Shown: positions 8,071-17,800 of the stretch, in pieces
How the letters are laid out: every line of letters begins with the position of its first letter
How positions within the stretch are numbered: position 1 is the first letter of the stretch
Source: MTP4 sp052056915
GTDB taxonomy: Archaea; Halobacteriota; Methanosarcinia; Methanosarcinales; Methanosarcinaceae
NCBI RefSeq assembly: GCF_052056915.1
Contig: NZ_CP195119.1
Span: forward strand, 3,968,001-4,032,000
Length of the DNA stretch: 64,000 nucleotides
Direction of reading: 5' to 3'
Made by a program: the position numbers and the translations under genes
Notes under the pieces: model-generated
What the model was told of the DNA's origin: nothing
The model's input: only the letters and a program-made list of their open reading frames with translations
Databases searched by the model: none

Positions 8071-8460
8071 ATGGCTGAAGTCAAAGAAACCCTCGTCCGA
8101 AGCAAAAGGAAAAACCAGACAAAGGAACTTGAGCGCTGCAAGTCGATCTATGGGGAAGAAAACGCCGTCACAATCGACCGTACAACGAAATGGGGCAGCC
8201 CCTTTGCAATCGGCAAGGACGGGACCAGGGAAGAAGTAATGCAAAAGCACCAGGCCTACCTGAGAAAGAGGCCGGACCTCCTGAGGGCAATCCCCGGGGA
8301 ACTGTCAGGCAAAGTTCTCGTCTGCTGGTGCTGGCCTGACCCATGCCATGGGGACATCCTGGCATATCTGGCTAACAACCCGGAAAAGATCGAAGAATTC
8401 AGGCAGGGGAAAAATCCGATGAAGGGGAAGGTCCAGACGACTTTTGGGAGTTTTGAATGA
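8071..8460 (+). CDS. DUF4326 domain protein
   Basis: The 129-residue protein shows the DUF4326 pattern: ATIDR-type strand then TKWGSPFAIGKDGTREEV (about 44-61), a helical segment, and VCWCWPDPCHGDILA (about 84-98) with three Cys and a His that could bind a metal. The family is small, common in phage and archaeal genomes and of unknown biochemical role; a nucleotide-binding function has been suggested from fold similarity to DprA/LOG-type proteins, which I treat as a guess. It directly follows the TnpB right end, and a broken copy lies 4.5 kb upstream (3547-3700), so the gene has moved or been duplicated locally. Confidence 0.7.
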   Translation: MAEVKETLVRSKRKNQTKELERCKSIYGEENAVTIDRTTKWGSPFAIGKDGTREEVMQKHQAYLRKRPDLLRAIPGELSGKVLVCWCWPDPCHGDILAYLANNPEKIEEFRQGKNPMKGKVQTTFGSFE

Positions 8461-8863
8461 ACGTTTTTTGGAGCCTTATATTTGTGAGTTACTCTCTCAT
8501 TTTGTATGAGGATTTCAGTTTGACTCATGGAACTAGTTAAAATTTAGGCTATAAAGTAGGTCAATATATTGGCAAAATTAAATAAATAATTATAAATAAT
8601 GATAACTTATTAACTACTATATAAAATTTGAAATCATACCCATCACTTAGACGATAGCGTCGGAAAAGTCCATAATTTCCTAAAATTTGCCCAATTTGAT
8701 TATTGCACATAAATTTAATAATTCCGCATGATGTCTATCAACTTATTTAAATTTCAATGACTGTATGCGATAAGTTATGGATTTCAGACTTTCCGACGCT
8801 CTCTAGACAAATGGGGGGTTCATTATAACACCCAAACTTCATGTAAAAAATGAAGGTAAAGCC
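8461..8863 (+). promoter_or_regulatory. upstream region of the island with a long interrupted inverted repeat
   Basis: There is no gene in these 403 bases. Base composition falls to very A+T-rich here, marking the left limit of the island. Arms at 8648-8676 and 8774-8807 share the core agcgtcggaaa/tttccgacgct and further matches (cataat/gttatgg, tagac/tctaga) around a spacer of about 97 bases. A gaagg site precedes the UvrD start. Confidence 0.55.
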
Positions 8864-11107
8864 ATGGATTTACAAAAATTGATGCAAATTATTGAACCAG
8901 TTTTAGAGCACCCTTTGAATGATGAACAATTAAAGGTTGTAAAACATGAAGACGACCCTCTATGGATCGTCGCAGGTCCTGGTTCAGGAAAAACTGAAGT
9001 TTTAGTGATTAGAACTTTAAAATTAATTTTTGTAAATAAGATTGATCCAAAATCTATAATAATAACAACATTCACAAAAAAAGCTGCTAAAAATCTTTTT
9101 GATAGGATTTTAAGGTATACAAGCCATATTTTCAAGGAAAATCCGGGGTTAGAACAACAGATTGACATACACAGCTTGCGGATAGGCACTTTACACGGTT
9201 TATGCAATGACATCATGTTAGACTACAAGACTCCAGAGTACGAAAATTACAGGCTACTGGATGAGAATGAGCAATATTTGTTCATATATGAGCACCCAGA
9301 ATTAGCACGAGATAATTCCGGAAAGTATCTTCCCTTATGGGAAAAATTAGAATTTTTATTCTCAGGTTTCGATCCAATTTCTAAATCCAGAGGTTGGAAT
9401 GACAAAACCAAATTACCAAATAAATGGAAGAGAACAGATGCCTCAATATCTGTTTTTAACAGAATCGTTGAGGACATGATCGATATAGATAAGGTTAAAA
9501 ACGCTGGCAATAGTTGGGAACTTTTATATGAAGCATATGAAGATTATTCCGCTAAATTAGAGGTTAACAGACGGTGTGATTTTGCCCACTTACAGAGCAA
9601 ATTTATTAACTTTTTGGAGAGCAAACTTGGCTCTTTATTCTTGAAAGGAAACGGTTCGAAGAATCATCCTGGTATTCAGTATGTTATGGTTGATGAATAT
9701 CAAGACACAAACCTGATTCAAGAAAAAATATATTTTAAACTAGCAGAAAACACTCACAACTTATGTGTAGTAGGAGATGACGATCAGGCGTTGTATCGAT
9801 TTAGGGGGGGGACTGTTGACTGCATGGTCACTTTTAATGAGGCATGTGAAACATATTATGGCTATCAAAAGTCAAAGATCGAACCAACTTTTTTAAATAA
9901 AAATTATAGATCTCATCCGTCAATAGTTGGTTACTATGATTCATACATTAATTCTTTTAGTGTAATGAAGCAAAAAGGTGCGAGAGTTAATGACAAACCT
10001 CCACTAGATCCAGAGAGTGGAATTTCCGGCAGTTATCATTCTGTAGCTTATATAACCGGAGATAATATAGCGTCAGTAGCCAACAAGTTCTCAAATTTTG
10101 TTAAATACCTTCTTGATAATAACGTAATAACTACACCAAGTAAGTGTGCTTTGCTGATGAGAAGTGTAAGAGAAACTCCAAGAAATGCTGGTCCATTTGC
10201 TCAAGCACTTAGAGACGTGGGTATTAAACCATACAACCCACGATCAAGGACATTCTTAGATCAAGAAGAAATCATGATCGCTCTAGGTGCATTTATTTCT
10301 ATAGTTGATCCAGAATTGAACGCTTTGGATGCTGTAAGAGGAAATGGGATTCAACGAGTAGTTAGAGAATGGGTAAGTGAATATCAAAATAGGGAAGATG
10401 AATTTTCAGAACTTGCAAATTATGTTAATGAATCAATAAAAAACATAAAATCTAAAGGAAAAAATATTTGGTTGAATGTCAACATTTTGGAAATTTTTTA
10501 TAGAATTTTAGCACATGAACCATTCTCTAATTGGTCAGATGATGCAGAAAAGACATATAGACTTGGAAAGTTATCCAATATTTTTGAGACTTATTCTTCA
10601 ATTCCTTATCAAAATTCTCATTCAAACACGAGAGGTAATTTAAGAACAAGTTCATCATCTGCTGGAGAAATAAGTTTTAGATGGAGACAAAATTTTTATT
10701 ATTCTCTCACAGGACTTTTGGTTTCAAAAGGAATGAATGACCCTGAAGATGAAGCAATTATTTGTCCGCCCGATAGACTACCCATTATGACAGTTCATCA
10801 AGCGAAGGGTCTAGAATTTCCTTTTGTTTTTGTTTATGATTTAAACCGCACCCCATCTCCAGATTCCTCCATTTTACTGGAGAATATATTGGCAGATTTT
10901 AGAAATAAACCGCCTTTTGTTAAATTCACTGAAAATCAAAGAGCAGAACAAGATCTTATAAGATTTTATTATGTGGCTTATTCTAGACCACAATACGCCT
11001 TGATTCATTTAGTAACAAAATCACAAATAAGAGGCGCTGGCTATGGAATAATCGGGAACAATAGGCATATGTTTACAAATATTGCAAATGATGTGTCGAG
11101 GGATTAA
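8864..11107 (+). CDS. UvrD/Rep-like superfamily 1 helicase
   Basis: The 747-residue protein has the SF1A helicase motifs in order: Q-motif region LNDEQLKVV (18-26), Walker A AGPGSGKT (37-44), motif Ia TTFTKKAA, motif II VMVDEYQDT (about 274-282), motif III VVGDDDQALYRFRGG, motif IV-type NYRSHPSIV, motif V TVHQAKGLEFPFVFV (about 644-658) and motif VI YVAYSRPQ. All ATPase residues are present. It should be a 3'-5' DNA translocase or helicase. The next gene, two bases downstream, encodes a RecB-type nuclease, so the pair probably works as a helicase-nuclease in the manner of AddAB. The gene opens the + strand arm of the defence-type island. Its A+T-rich codon use differs from the metabolic genes at 31 kb. 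Confidence 0.9.
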   Translation: MDLQKLMQIIEPVLEHPLNDEQLKVVKHEDDPLWIVAGPGSGKTEVLVIRTLKLIFVNKIDPKSIIITTFTKKAAKNLFDRILRYTSHIFKENPGLEQQIDIHSLRIGTLHGLCNDIMLDYKTPEYENYRLLDENEQYLFIYEHPELARDNSGKYLPLWEKLEFLFSGFDPISKSRGWNDKTKLPNKWKRTDASISVFNRIVEDMIDIDKVKNAGNSWELLYEAYEDYSAKLEVNRRCDFAHLQSKFINFLESKLGSLFLKGNGSKNHPGIQYVMVDEYQDTNLIQEKIYFKLAENTHNLCVVGDDDQALYRFRGGTVDCMVTFNEACETYYGYQKSKIEPTFLNKNYRSHPSIVGYYDSYINSFSVMKQKGARVNDKPPLDPESGISGSYHSVAYITGDNIASVANKFSNFVKYLLDNNVITTPSKCALLMRSVRETPRNAGPFAQALRDVGIKPYNPRSRTFLDQEEIMIALGAFISIVDPELNALDAVRGNGIQRVVREWVSEYQNREDEFSELANYVNESIKNIKSKGKNIWLNVNILEIFYRILAHEPFSNWSDDAEKTYRLGKLSNIFETYSSIPYQNSHSNTRGNLRTSSSSAGEISFRWRQNFYYSLTGLLVSKGMNDPEDEAIICPPDRLPIMTVHQAKGLEFPFVFVYDLNRTPSPDSSILLENILADFRNKPPFVKFTENQRAEQDLIRFYYVAYSRPQYALIHLVTKSQIRGAGYGIIGNNRHMFTNIANDVSRD

Positions 11108-11109
11108 AT

Positions 11110-12048
11110 ATGTCTTGGAGTAATTATCTAACTCTTGGAACTATACCTGATAAAACCGATATAACTATTAAAGAAACATATAGTGTAACTTCTGACATAT
11201 TATCATTTCAGTTGTGCCCAAAACAATACGGTTTTTTTGTAATTAGAAAATATCAACCAGCTCATGTTGTCCAGATTTGGTTTGGAACGATAATTCATCA
11301 AGTGTTAGACAAATTACATTTGCATTATTCAGGATTATTGGATCCTAAAACAGTTGGTAAAATCCCCTCAGACGATGATGTAGAGTTTTACTTCAATGAA
11401 GTAGAAGATAGTCTCAGAGCTAGAGGAATAAGTGCAATAAATTCTGACATAAGAGAAGTAGCATTAAAGGTTATTAAAATATTCAACAAAGTGGAAGGTT
11501 CTAATCTTTATCCAAATGTAATAGACTCTGAATGCTCTCTTCAAGCAGATCAGGGAGATTATGTTATCCATGGAGTGGTGGATGTACTTAAGGATGTTTC
11601 GATAGGAAAAGAAATTCCAAATTATGAATCCGTCGAAATTTGGGACTATAAGGGATCTAAGTTTCCCGATATTCGCACACCTTCGGGGCTAAAAAAACTG
11701 GAAAGATATACATTTCAAATGTTAGCATATGCGGAACTTTATAAATTAAAAAATGGAAAATATCCCTTAAAAGGTGTACTTTACTTCATGAACGAGTTAA
11801 ATACTATTCATGAGCCGACTTCAAGACCTACTCAAGCTATTTATGAGATTGATTTTAGAAACCCTTTGAACATGAAACAAATAAATGAAGCAATAAAATC
11901 TTTTTCAGAAACAGCTAAAGAAATTGAGCGTTGTAGGGTGCATGACTCGTGGGAAGCCCCAAAGGATATTCCAGATAAGGAAACATGTGATATCTGCGAT
12001 CTTAGATGGGGATGCAAAAAAAACAGATATCCAATGAGGTATCCATAA
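11110..12048 (+). CDS. Cas4/RecB-like PD-(D/E)XK nuclease with Fe-S cysteines
   Basis: The 312-residue protein has a complete PD-(D/E)XK exonuclease core: H63 region (FGTIIHQVLD), D158 (IHGVVDVL), D179-x-K181 (EIWDYKG) and the motif IV Gln (Q203, FQMLAY). C36 (QLCPKQY) and a C-terminal C293, C296, C302 cluster match the four-cysteine Fe-S arrangement of Cas4 and AddB. Such enzymes cut single-stranded or end-resected DNA. It follows the UvrD-like gene by two bases and must be co-transcribed. There are no cas genes or CRISPR arrays near, so a Cas4 role in spacer acquisition is unlikely; processing of invading DNA with the helicase is the better guess. Confidence 0.85.
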   Translation: MSWSNYLTLGTIPDKTDITIKETYSVTSDILSFQLCPKQYGFFVIRKYQPAHVVQIWFGTIIHQVLDKLHLHYSGLLDPKTVGKIPSDDDVEFYFNEVEDSLRARGISAINSDIREVALKVIKIFNKVEGSNLYPNVIDSECSLQADQGDYVIHGVVDVLKDVSIGKEIPNYESVEIWDYKGSKFPDIRTPSGLKKLERYTFQMLAYAELYKLKNGKYPLKGVLYFMNELNTIHEPTSRPTQAIYEIDFRNPLNMKQINEAIKSFSETAKEIERCRVHDSWEAPKDIPDKETCDICDLRWGCKKNRYPMRYP

Positions 12049-12246
12049 GATAAAGAATATGATTATCAACTCTCTTAATATAATGATTATTTTATGTGCA
12101 AAACATGCTTGATTTCTATTTTTTGCTCATTTTATAACTTAAACCTTTTTTTAAATGAAATATTAATTTTTGCAGAAAAACTATTATATTAATGGTCACT
12201 AGTGAAGTTAAGGTTTCCATTTTTTAAAATGAAATGTTACCAAATG

Positions 12247-12266
12247 TTAAGATATCTGTATCTTAA
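12247..12266 (+). promoter_or_regulatory. perfect hairpin abutting the ribosome site of the TGT/DUF6884 gene
   Basis: ttaagata-tctg-tatcttaa is a perfect inverted repeat with a four-base loop. It ends exactly where the Shine-Dalgarno sequence gaggag (12267-12272) begins; the TTG start codon follows at 12279. It could be an operator or an RNA hairpin tuning translation. A separate promoter is likely in the 230-base gap (ctattatattaat near 12181). Confidence 0.6.
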
Positions 12267-12278
12267 GAGGAGAATAAC

Positions 12279-13928
12279 TTGAAGTTTTTCATACCTGAAT
12301 GGGATGATTGTGTCGATCGAGATTATGATTTTGAAACTGACACAGTCTCTGGGACACCAGAAGTTCGGCAAAACGATTATATTTGGCATATTTTTGGATG
12401 GAACAAGGTACCTATAGACGGAGTTTTAGTTTCCCGAGCTCAACTTGAAAAATCTGAAAAGAAAGTGTCTAGAGCACGAGAAGTTGGATTTTATGAATAT
12501 CTGGAAATCCCTCCAAATATTGATACAATTTCTGATTGTGGTGCATTTGATTATATACAAGAATCTGTACCCAGGTATGAACCGAAAGGTACCTTAGACT
12601 TTTACCATGATCTTAAAGTTACCAATGGTGTGACTATTGATCACATTATAACTAACAAGGAAATGGAAGATAAAGAGTTCAGATATGAGATTACCTTAGA
12701 AAATGCAAGCAAAATGTTTGAACTTTGGGAAGAGAAAGATAAGTATTATGAAAACTTCCGCCTAATTGGTGCCATCCAGGGATGGGATATAGATACATAC
12801 AAGAAAGCTGCCCAGCAACTCATGGATTCCGGCTTTCGATATATTGGGGTAGGGGGAATAGCAAAAACGAATACTAAGTTCATAAAGGAGTTAGTTTATG
12901 AACTGGGAAAAACCATCAAAAAATTTGAGCAGACAAATACAGAAAAGGTTGATGTTCATCTTTTTGGCTTTGCAAGAGCAGAGCTATTTAATGATCTTGT
13001 AAACGCGGGCATTACAAGTTTTGATTCTGCCAGTATGCTAAGAAAAGCTTGGTTAGCTTCAACTAGTAATTACTTTAAAACTTATGATGAACGCTATTCG
13101 GCCATTCGCGTACGTTATTCTGAAAAGTACGAAAAAGACCTAAAGTCATTAGAACAGGATGTTCTAAACTCGATTCGTGGATATGATAGTGATCAAGTAG
13201 AGTTATGCGAAATGATAAAAAAATTATCAAAGTATGAGCTCGAAACTGGGGAGTCAAAATACATCGAGGAATATGCTAGAACCTTAGAAGATAAACCATG
13301 GGAAAGTTGTGATTGCCCTATTTGTCAAAAGCATAAAGTTGAAGTTTGTATATTTAGGGGAAACAATAGAAATCGCCGTAGGGGATTTCATAATACTCAT
13401 GTATTTTACAAACATTTCAAAGAAAAAGTACCTAAAATACTTGTCTTTACAACTTGTACAGCCAGCAAAGACAATGCTGAGGGACTTATTCCAGCATACA
13501 AAAGATATTCAAAATCCCCCATTTTCAAATCATGGTGGAATTGCGTCCATGATCTTCCTATAGTAGATTTAGGAATTCTTAGTGCAAAGTATGGATTGAT
13601 ACCTTGGTGGAAGAAGATTCCTTTATATGAGCAAAAAATGGAAAAAAATGATGTTGAAAAGTATGTAAACGAGTTAACTCCTGTTCTTACTCAATATGAT
13701 AAAATTTATTTCCACGGATTAAGTCATTACAGGGAAATAGTAGAAGAAATCAATGAAATTATTGACGTTGATATTGAGATATATCCCAACTTCAAAAATA
13801 CCAATCGAAATAAATTAGATGTTATAGAGTTGATGAAGCAACCAAAGTATATGAGGAGAGATATATCTGCAAATCTTGGATTAAAAGAATCTGTAGCCGA
13901 ACAGAGGCAAATACTTGAATATGTATGA
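12279..13928 (+). CDS. DpdA-like TGT-fold transglycosylase fused to a DUF6884-like domain
   Basis: The 549-residue protein starts at TTG with a strong gaggag site six bases upstream. Residues about 70-375 follow the tRNA-guanine transglycosylase layout: DCGAF (86-90) at the position of the general-base Asp loop, VGGIA (191-195), the nucleophile-type motif SFDSAS (D249), and a zinc site C344, C346, C349 with H371 or H374. Residues about 386-495 form a second domain with TTCTASKD, YSKSPIF, LGILSAKYGLIP and a PLYEQ motif, the DUF6884 (YaaA-like) pattern. DpdA-family TGTs exchange guanine in DNA for preQ0-type 7-deazaguanines in bacterial Dpd islands and phages. Neighbouring helicases and nucleases support DNA rather than tRNA as target. 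The fused domain might alter the inserted base, a role played by separate proteins in bacteria; that is inference. Confidence 0.8.
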   Translation: MKFFIPEWDDCVDRDYDFETDTVSGTPEVRQNDYIWHIFGWNKVPIDGVLVSRAQLEKSEKKVSRAREVGFYEYLEIPPNIDTISDCGAFDYIQESVPRYEPKGTLDFYHDLKVTNGVTIDHIITNKEMEDKEFRYEITLENASKMFELWEEKDKYYENFRLIGAIQGWDIDTYKKAAQQLMDSGFRYIGVGGIAKTNTKFIKELVYELGKTIKKFEQTNTEKVDVHLFGFARAELFNDLVNAGITSFDSASMLRKAWLASTSNYFKTYDERYSAIRVRYSEKYEKDLKSLEQDVLNSIRGYDSDQVELCEMIKKLSKYELETGESKYIEEYARTLEDKPWESCDCPICQKHKVEVCIFRGNNRNRRRGFHNTHVFYKHFKEKVPKILVFTTCTASKDNAEGLIPAYKRYSKSPIFKSWWNCVHDLPIVDLGILSAKYGLIPWWKKIPLYEQKMEKNDVEKYVNELTPVLTQYDKIYFHGLSHYREIVEEINEIIDVDIEIYPNFKNTNRNKLDVIELMKQPKYMRRDISANLGLKESVAEQRQILEYV

Positions 13929-14006
13929 ACTTATTTCATTGTTTTTGACATCATTGATATTAAATAGTACAGAGACTTACTTCAAAAAATAAAAACTATA
14001 ATATAT

Positions 14007-14858
14007 TCATTCAATACGAAGAAATGTTTTAAAAAATGTCTCATTCAATTGAAAAAATTGAGACATTTCTTTATGTTTATGGAAACTTTGGCAAAAATGA
14101 ATATCATCATATAATCTAACTGAATAAAATACAAAATCCCCAATGGTTCCAAATCCCCCTCTTATGAAGGAATTAATTTTATGAAGGTCATGATTAATTT
14201 TTTTATCGTTAAAGCGAAGAGGGCTTAAAACCGATTTGTCCTCTTTCAGTTTATTATTTGTATTTGTATATATTTCAATGTCATCTAAAACTGGAAGAGG
14301 ACCTATCAAGCTATTGATAAACTTTAAATTTTCTTTTTCAAGATACTGATCAACTTTTGAAACCGGGATGTTCCAGCACTCCGAAACAATCTTACGATAT
14401 TCATGGAGACATTCATCTTTTTCAGAATACATTATTTGATCGTCATATTTTTCAAGAAACGATGTCCAATCCAATAAACTAAACCACAAAAATGGATCGA
14501 ATACCCGAGTTTCAAATGGTATTGGAATAAGAGTATACCGAAACAAAGAACCTTTGCCCGGATTTTTTTCTTTTTGAATGCGCCGAAAAATATAACCTTC
14601 TTCAAAAAGTGATATTTCATTCATTGTCCATAAGATCGCTTCACGTACATTTAAAGGATCAACGCCAAATCTATCCACAAGTTCGGTAATGGTCCACGAA
14701 GTTTTTTTTAATTCATCAACTAGGAGGTAATTAAATGGTTTATCGAGAATACGGTAGCTTTCGAATTCTTTTAAGCTCTGGTTTTTGACAAGTATCCCAT
14801 TTGAAACCAGCCTTCTTTCCCTTATTAAAGCAGAAAAATCCAAGGTCTCATTTTTCAT
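14007..14858 (-). CDS. uncharacterised island protein with a winged-helix-like N-terminal part
   Basis: The family of this 283-residue protein is not recognised. Residues about 45-95 (LVDELKKTSWTITELVDRF, then DPLNVREAIL) look like a winged-helix DNA-binding module. The rest is mixed helix/strand with a Trp/Phe-rich centre and a His-rich C-terminal segment (DDIHFCQSFHKHKEM). It is the last gene of the minus-strand operon: its ATG overlaps the stop of the Dna2-like gene (TAATG), so the two are translationally coupled and probably work together. It converges with the TGT/DUF6884 gene across 78 bases. Confidence 0.6.
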   Translation of the reverse strand: MKNETLDFSALIRERRLVSNGILVKNQSLKEFESYRILDKPFNYLLVDELKKTSWTITELVDRFGVDPLNVREAILWTMNEISLFEEGYIFRRIQKEKNPGKGSLFRYTLIPIPFETRVFDPFLWFSLLDWTSFLEKYDDQIMYSEKDECLHEYRKIVSECWNIPVSKVDQYLEKENLKFINSLIGPLPVLDDIEIYTNTNNKLKEDKSVLSPLRFNDKKINHDLHKINSFIRGGFGTIGDFVFYSVRLYDDIHFCQSFHKHKEMSQFFQLNETFFKTFLRIE

Positions 14859-17800
14859 TAACTTACCCCCTGCAGATGAACAGTATTTGGAGATTCAATG
14901 ATCTCCCTCAATATTCTATTTCGATATAAGGTTCTTTTATCACCAATTAAAAAAAGCTTATCATTTGCGGAAGTCAATAACATATACAGCAGTTTTAAGT
15001 CTGATAAGGGCCAACGAATAAGGTTTTCATCATTTGCATTCACGAAACTTACAATCGCAACATCGAAATGCTTTCCAGCTAGTTTATACGGAAGCAATAC
15101 AGGTACATCTTCAATGCCTTCTTCAAACAGATAAGATCTGATCAATGAGGCTTGGCTTAAGAAAGGTGTAACTATTACTGGAGAATGTCTGGGTCTAATT
15201 GTTTTAATTAAATTTATGACTTCATAGGCTTCAGTTTCGTTATAGTACATAAGTTCTGAGAGTTGTTTGATGGAACCCGCAAGGAAAGAAACATTGATTT
15301 TCACATTATTCTCTATTTTTTCACGATTCTTACCTTCAACTAATTTCCCAGAAATTTCGAAATAGTCTTCACTTAAAGAAATAATTTCCCCTTTTTCATA
15401 AGAATCAATGCTTTTCCCCCTCAATTCTTCAAGCTTTTCAGGTAATTTATATATTTCGCAATTTCCTTTGGACTTCAGATCCAACCGATATGTAAGAGAA
15501 GAAGATTTCATCGAAACCGAGTATTCATAATTTATTGATGAAGCTGTTTTTTCAAGGCCATTCACGTCAACAAAGACAATGTCTCCACCATAAGAGCGAA
15601 CAGGCATATCCATTTTCGCTTTTCGTAACACCTTGACAGTTTGCTCAGGTAATAGATCGAATGGCTGACAGAGTACGGAATAAAATTTAGATTCAAAATA
15701 AGAATAACTTTTTATCAATTTTTCAAATGTACTCTTCCCCAAACTTTCCCTAGCCTCATTTGATTTGAACGGATAACTGATACTTTGTGCATCTCCAAAC
15801 ATTAGTATTCTGTCTGCCAAGGATCTGAAATAAAAAAATAAAGGATCAAATGCTCTTTCTGCATGTGTCAATATAAGTAAATCAAAAAACTTCTTTTTGC
15901 TATTGTTATGTAAAAGTTCAAAAAAATGATTTTCAAGAATAAAGTTATAGTCAGTAAGGATAATTTCGGAATTTAATATTTTTTCTACAATTATATCGGA
16001 ACTGTCGTGTGCGCCAATTTCCCATGGCTTAGGATTTTCTGGAAAATCCATTCTATTCAAAACAAGAAACTTATTGAGTTCTTCACATTGTTCAATATAT
16101 CTTTTAATCTCATCGTCACTATTGAATATGATTAATATCTTTCCAATAGACTTAATTCTGTATATAACATCTTTTAACATCTCAATTAATGGATGATGTG
16201 ATGGAATTTGGACACCTACTATTTTCCTTAATGGAACTACTCTCTCGACTTCCTCTGGATCATAAGCAGGGATGTTATGACAAGAAATAACCTCATCTTT
16301 TGGAAACATAAGTTCAACATTATGTTTTGAACGCTGAATATAATCTACTACACCAAGTAAATAACGAAGAGATTTGATTTCTGAATATTCCTTTATTAGA
16401 CTATATGTGTCATAACTGAAAAATTGATCCTCAAAATTGCCTTCAACCTTAACCTCAAGATATAGAAATCCTAAACTTTTAAGCGATCCCCTGTATGAAA
16501 AAGTATCATCTTCTGTTTTGATAGATACATAATCTCCATTCGATAAATCAAGCTGGGGAAGGGGAACATTCCTCTTAAAAGTAAGTACAGGACCCTTTTT
16601 TCCGACAAATTTAAGATTATTTATTCTTTGGCCACAAAGTTCTAGGGATTCAGGAGAGATATTATTAAGAAGATTTTTTATCATATTTTGCATTTCGTTT
16701 TCAATTTGAATAGCCCTGCGAGTTTTGTTAAAAAAATCGATGACATTGACATCAAAATAACTTTCATTTAATGGACACAATCCAGTCAGAAATAGATAAC
16801 AGTTAGTGCTAATCTTTCCAGATTCATCTACAGAATAACATTCCCAATACCTTTCAGTCTGGCAGTAAAACTGACAAATTGGGAAGTAATGCTGAAGTGA
16901 GTGATCAGAATGCTCTTTATACTTGCATTCATAACAAGGTTTGTTGTAAGTTGTCGGGAGATACATTCCGCGTCGCTGTAAAAGGATTGAATGCCTTGCA
17001 TAAAGCAACTCTCCAATATCCTCATCTTCAAGGTTTATGGAATGAAGACGTCGACATATTGAATCGGATTCATCCATCTTTGTGGGCTGGGAATACAACA
17101 AATAACCTCTTCTCATGCTCCTGCTAAGATATGTGTTTAAAAGATATATTTTGAGTTGAATTTTGTGGTCTTCACGGGCATTTGCAGAAGATTTAAATTC
17201 AAGGGCCAACTCCTCAACCAAAAAATCTACAAACCCGTAAAAACCAAATGTATTATTTAATTGGACCTCAGTTTTTATTTTTTTATCACGGAAAAATTCA
17301 TAAACTTCAGCATCTGAAATCAACCCTATGGTGTGGCGGAACACATCATTTAATATATAATCAATAGAATTTGATGCCATAGAATGCAAAGCTAAATCTA
17401 AACGGTACTCAGAATCAACGGTGTTCATTATAATTTCTTTTAACCTTCTATTTTTTTCATCTTCTAATAGGTTAAAAAGTTCAAAATAAGTGCCTTCTAC
17501 TAAAATTTTTTCCATGACTCTGTGAGCAATGTTTCCCCGAGTTATGTACTTATTTGGATAAGATAAGATATTATGTTTTACATTTTTAATATAATCAAGG
17601 TAATATTTTCTTTCACAGGTTATATAACTAATAACTTCTCTTGAACCAATAACAGTTGAAGGAGAAATAATTATTATTTTTTCTACGTTTATCCAGATAG
17701 TATCATCTTTCTTAATAACAAAACCCTCAAAAAAAAGATCTTCTCCAGGTAGGAAAAGAGTTTTCATCTCTTTTTCAGGTTCAAACATTCTCAATAAATA

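Noticed and set aside
11110..12048. Cas4 of a CRISPR system
   Set aside because: Fe-S nuclease motifs match Cas4, but no cas1, cas2 or array is present, and the gene is coupled to a UvrD-like helicase.
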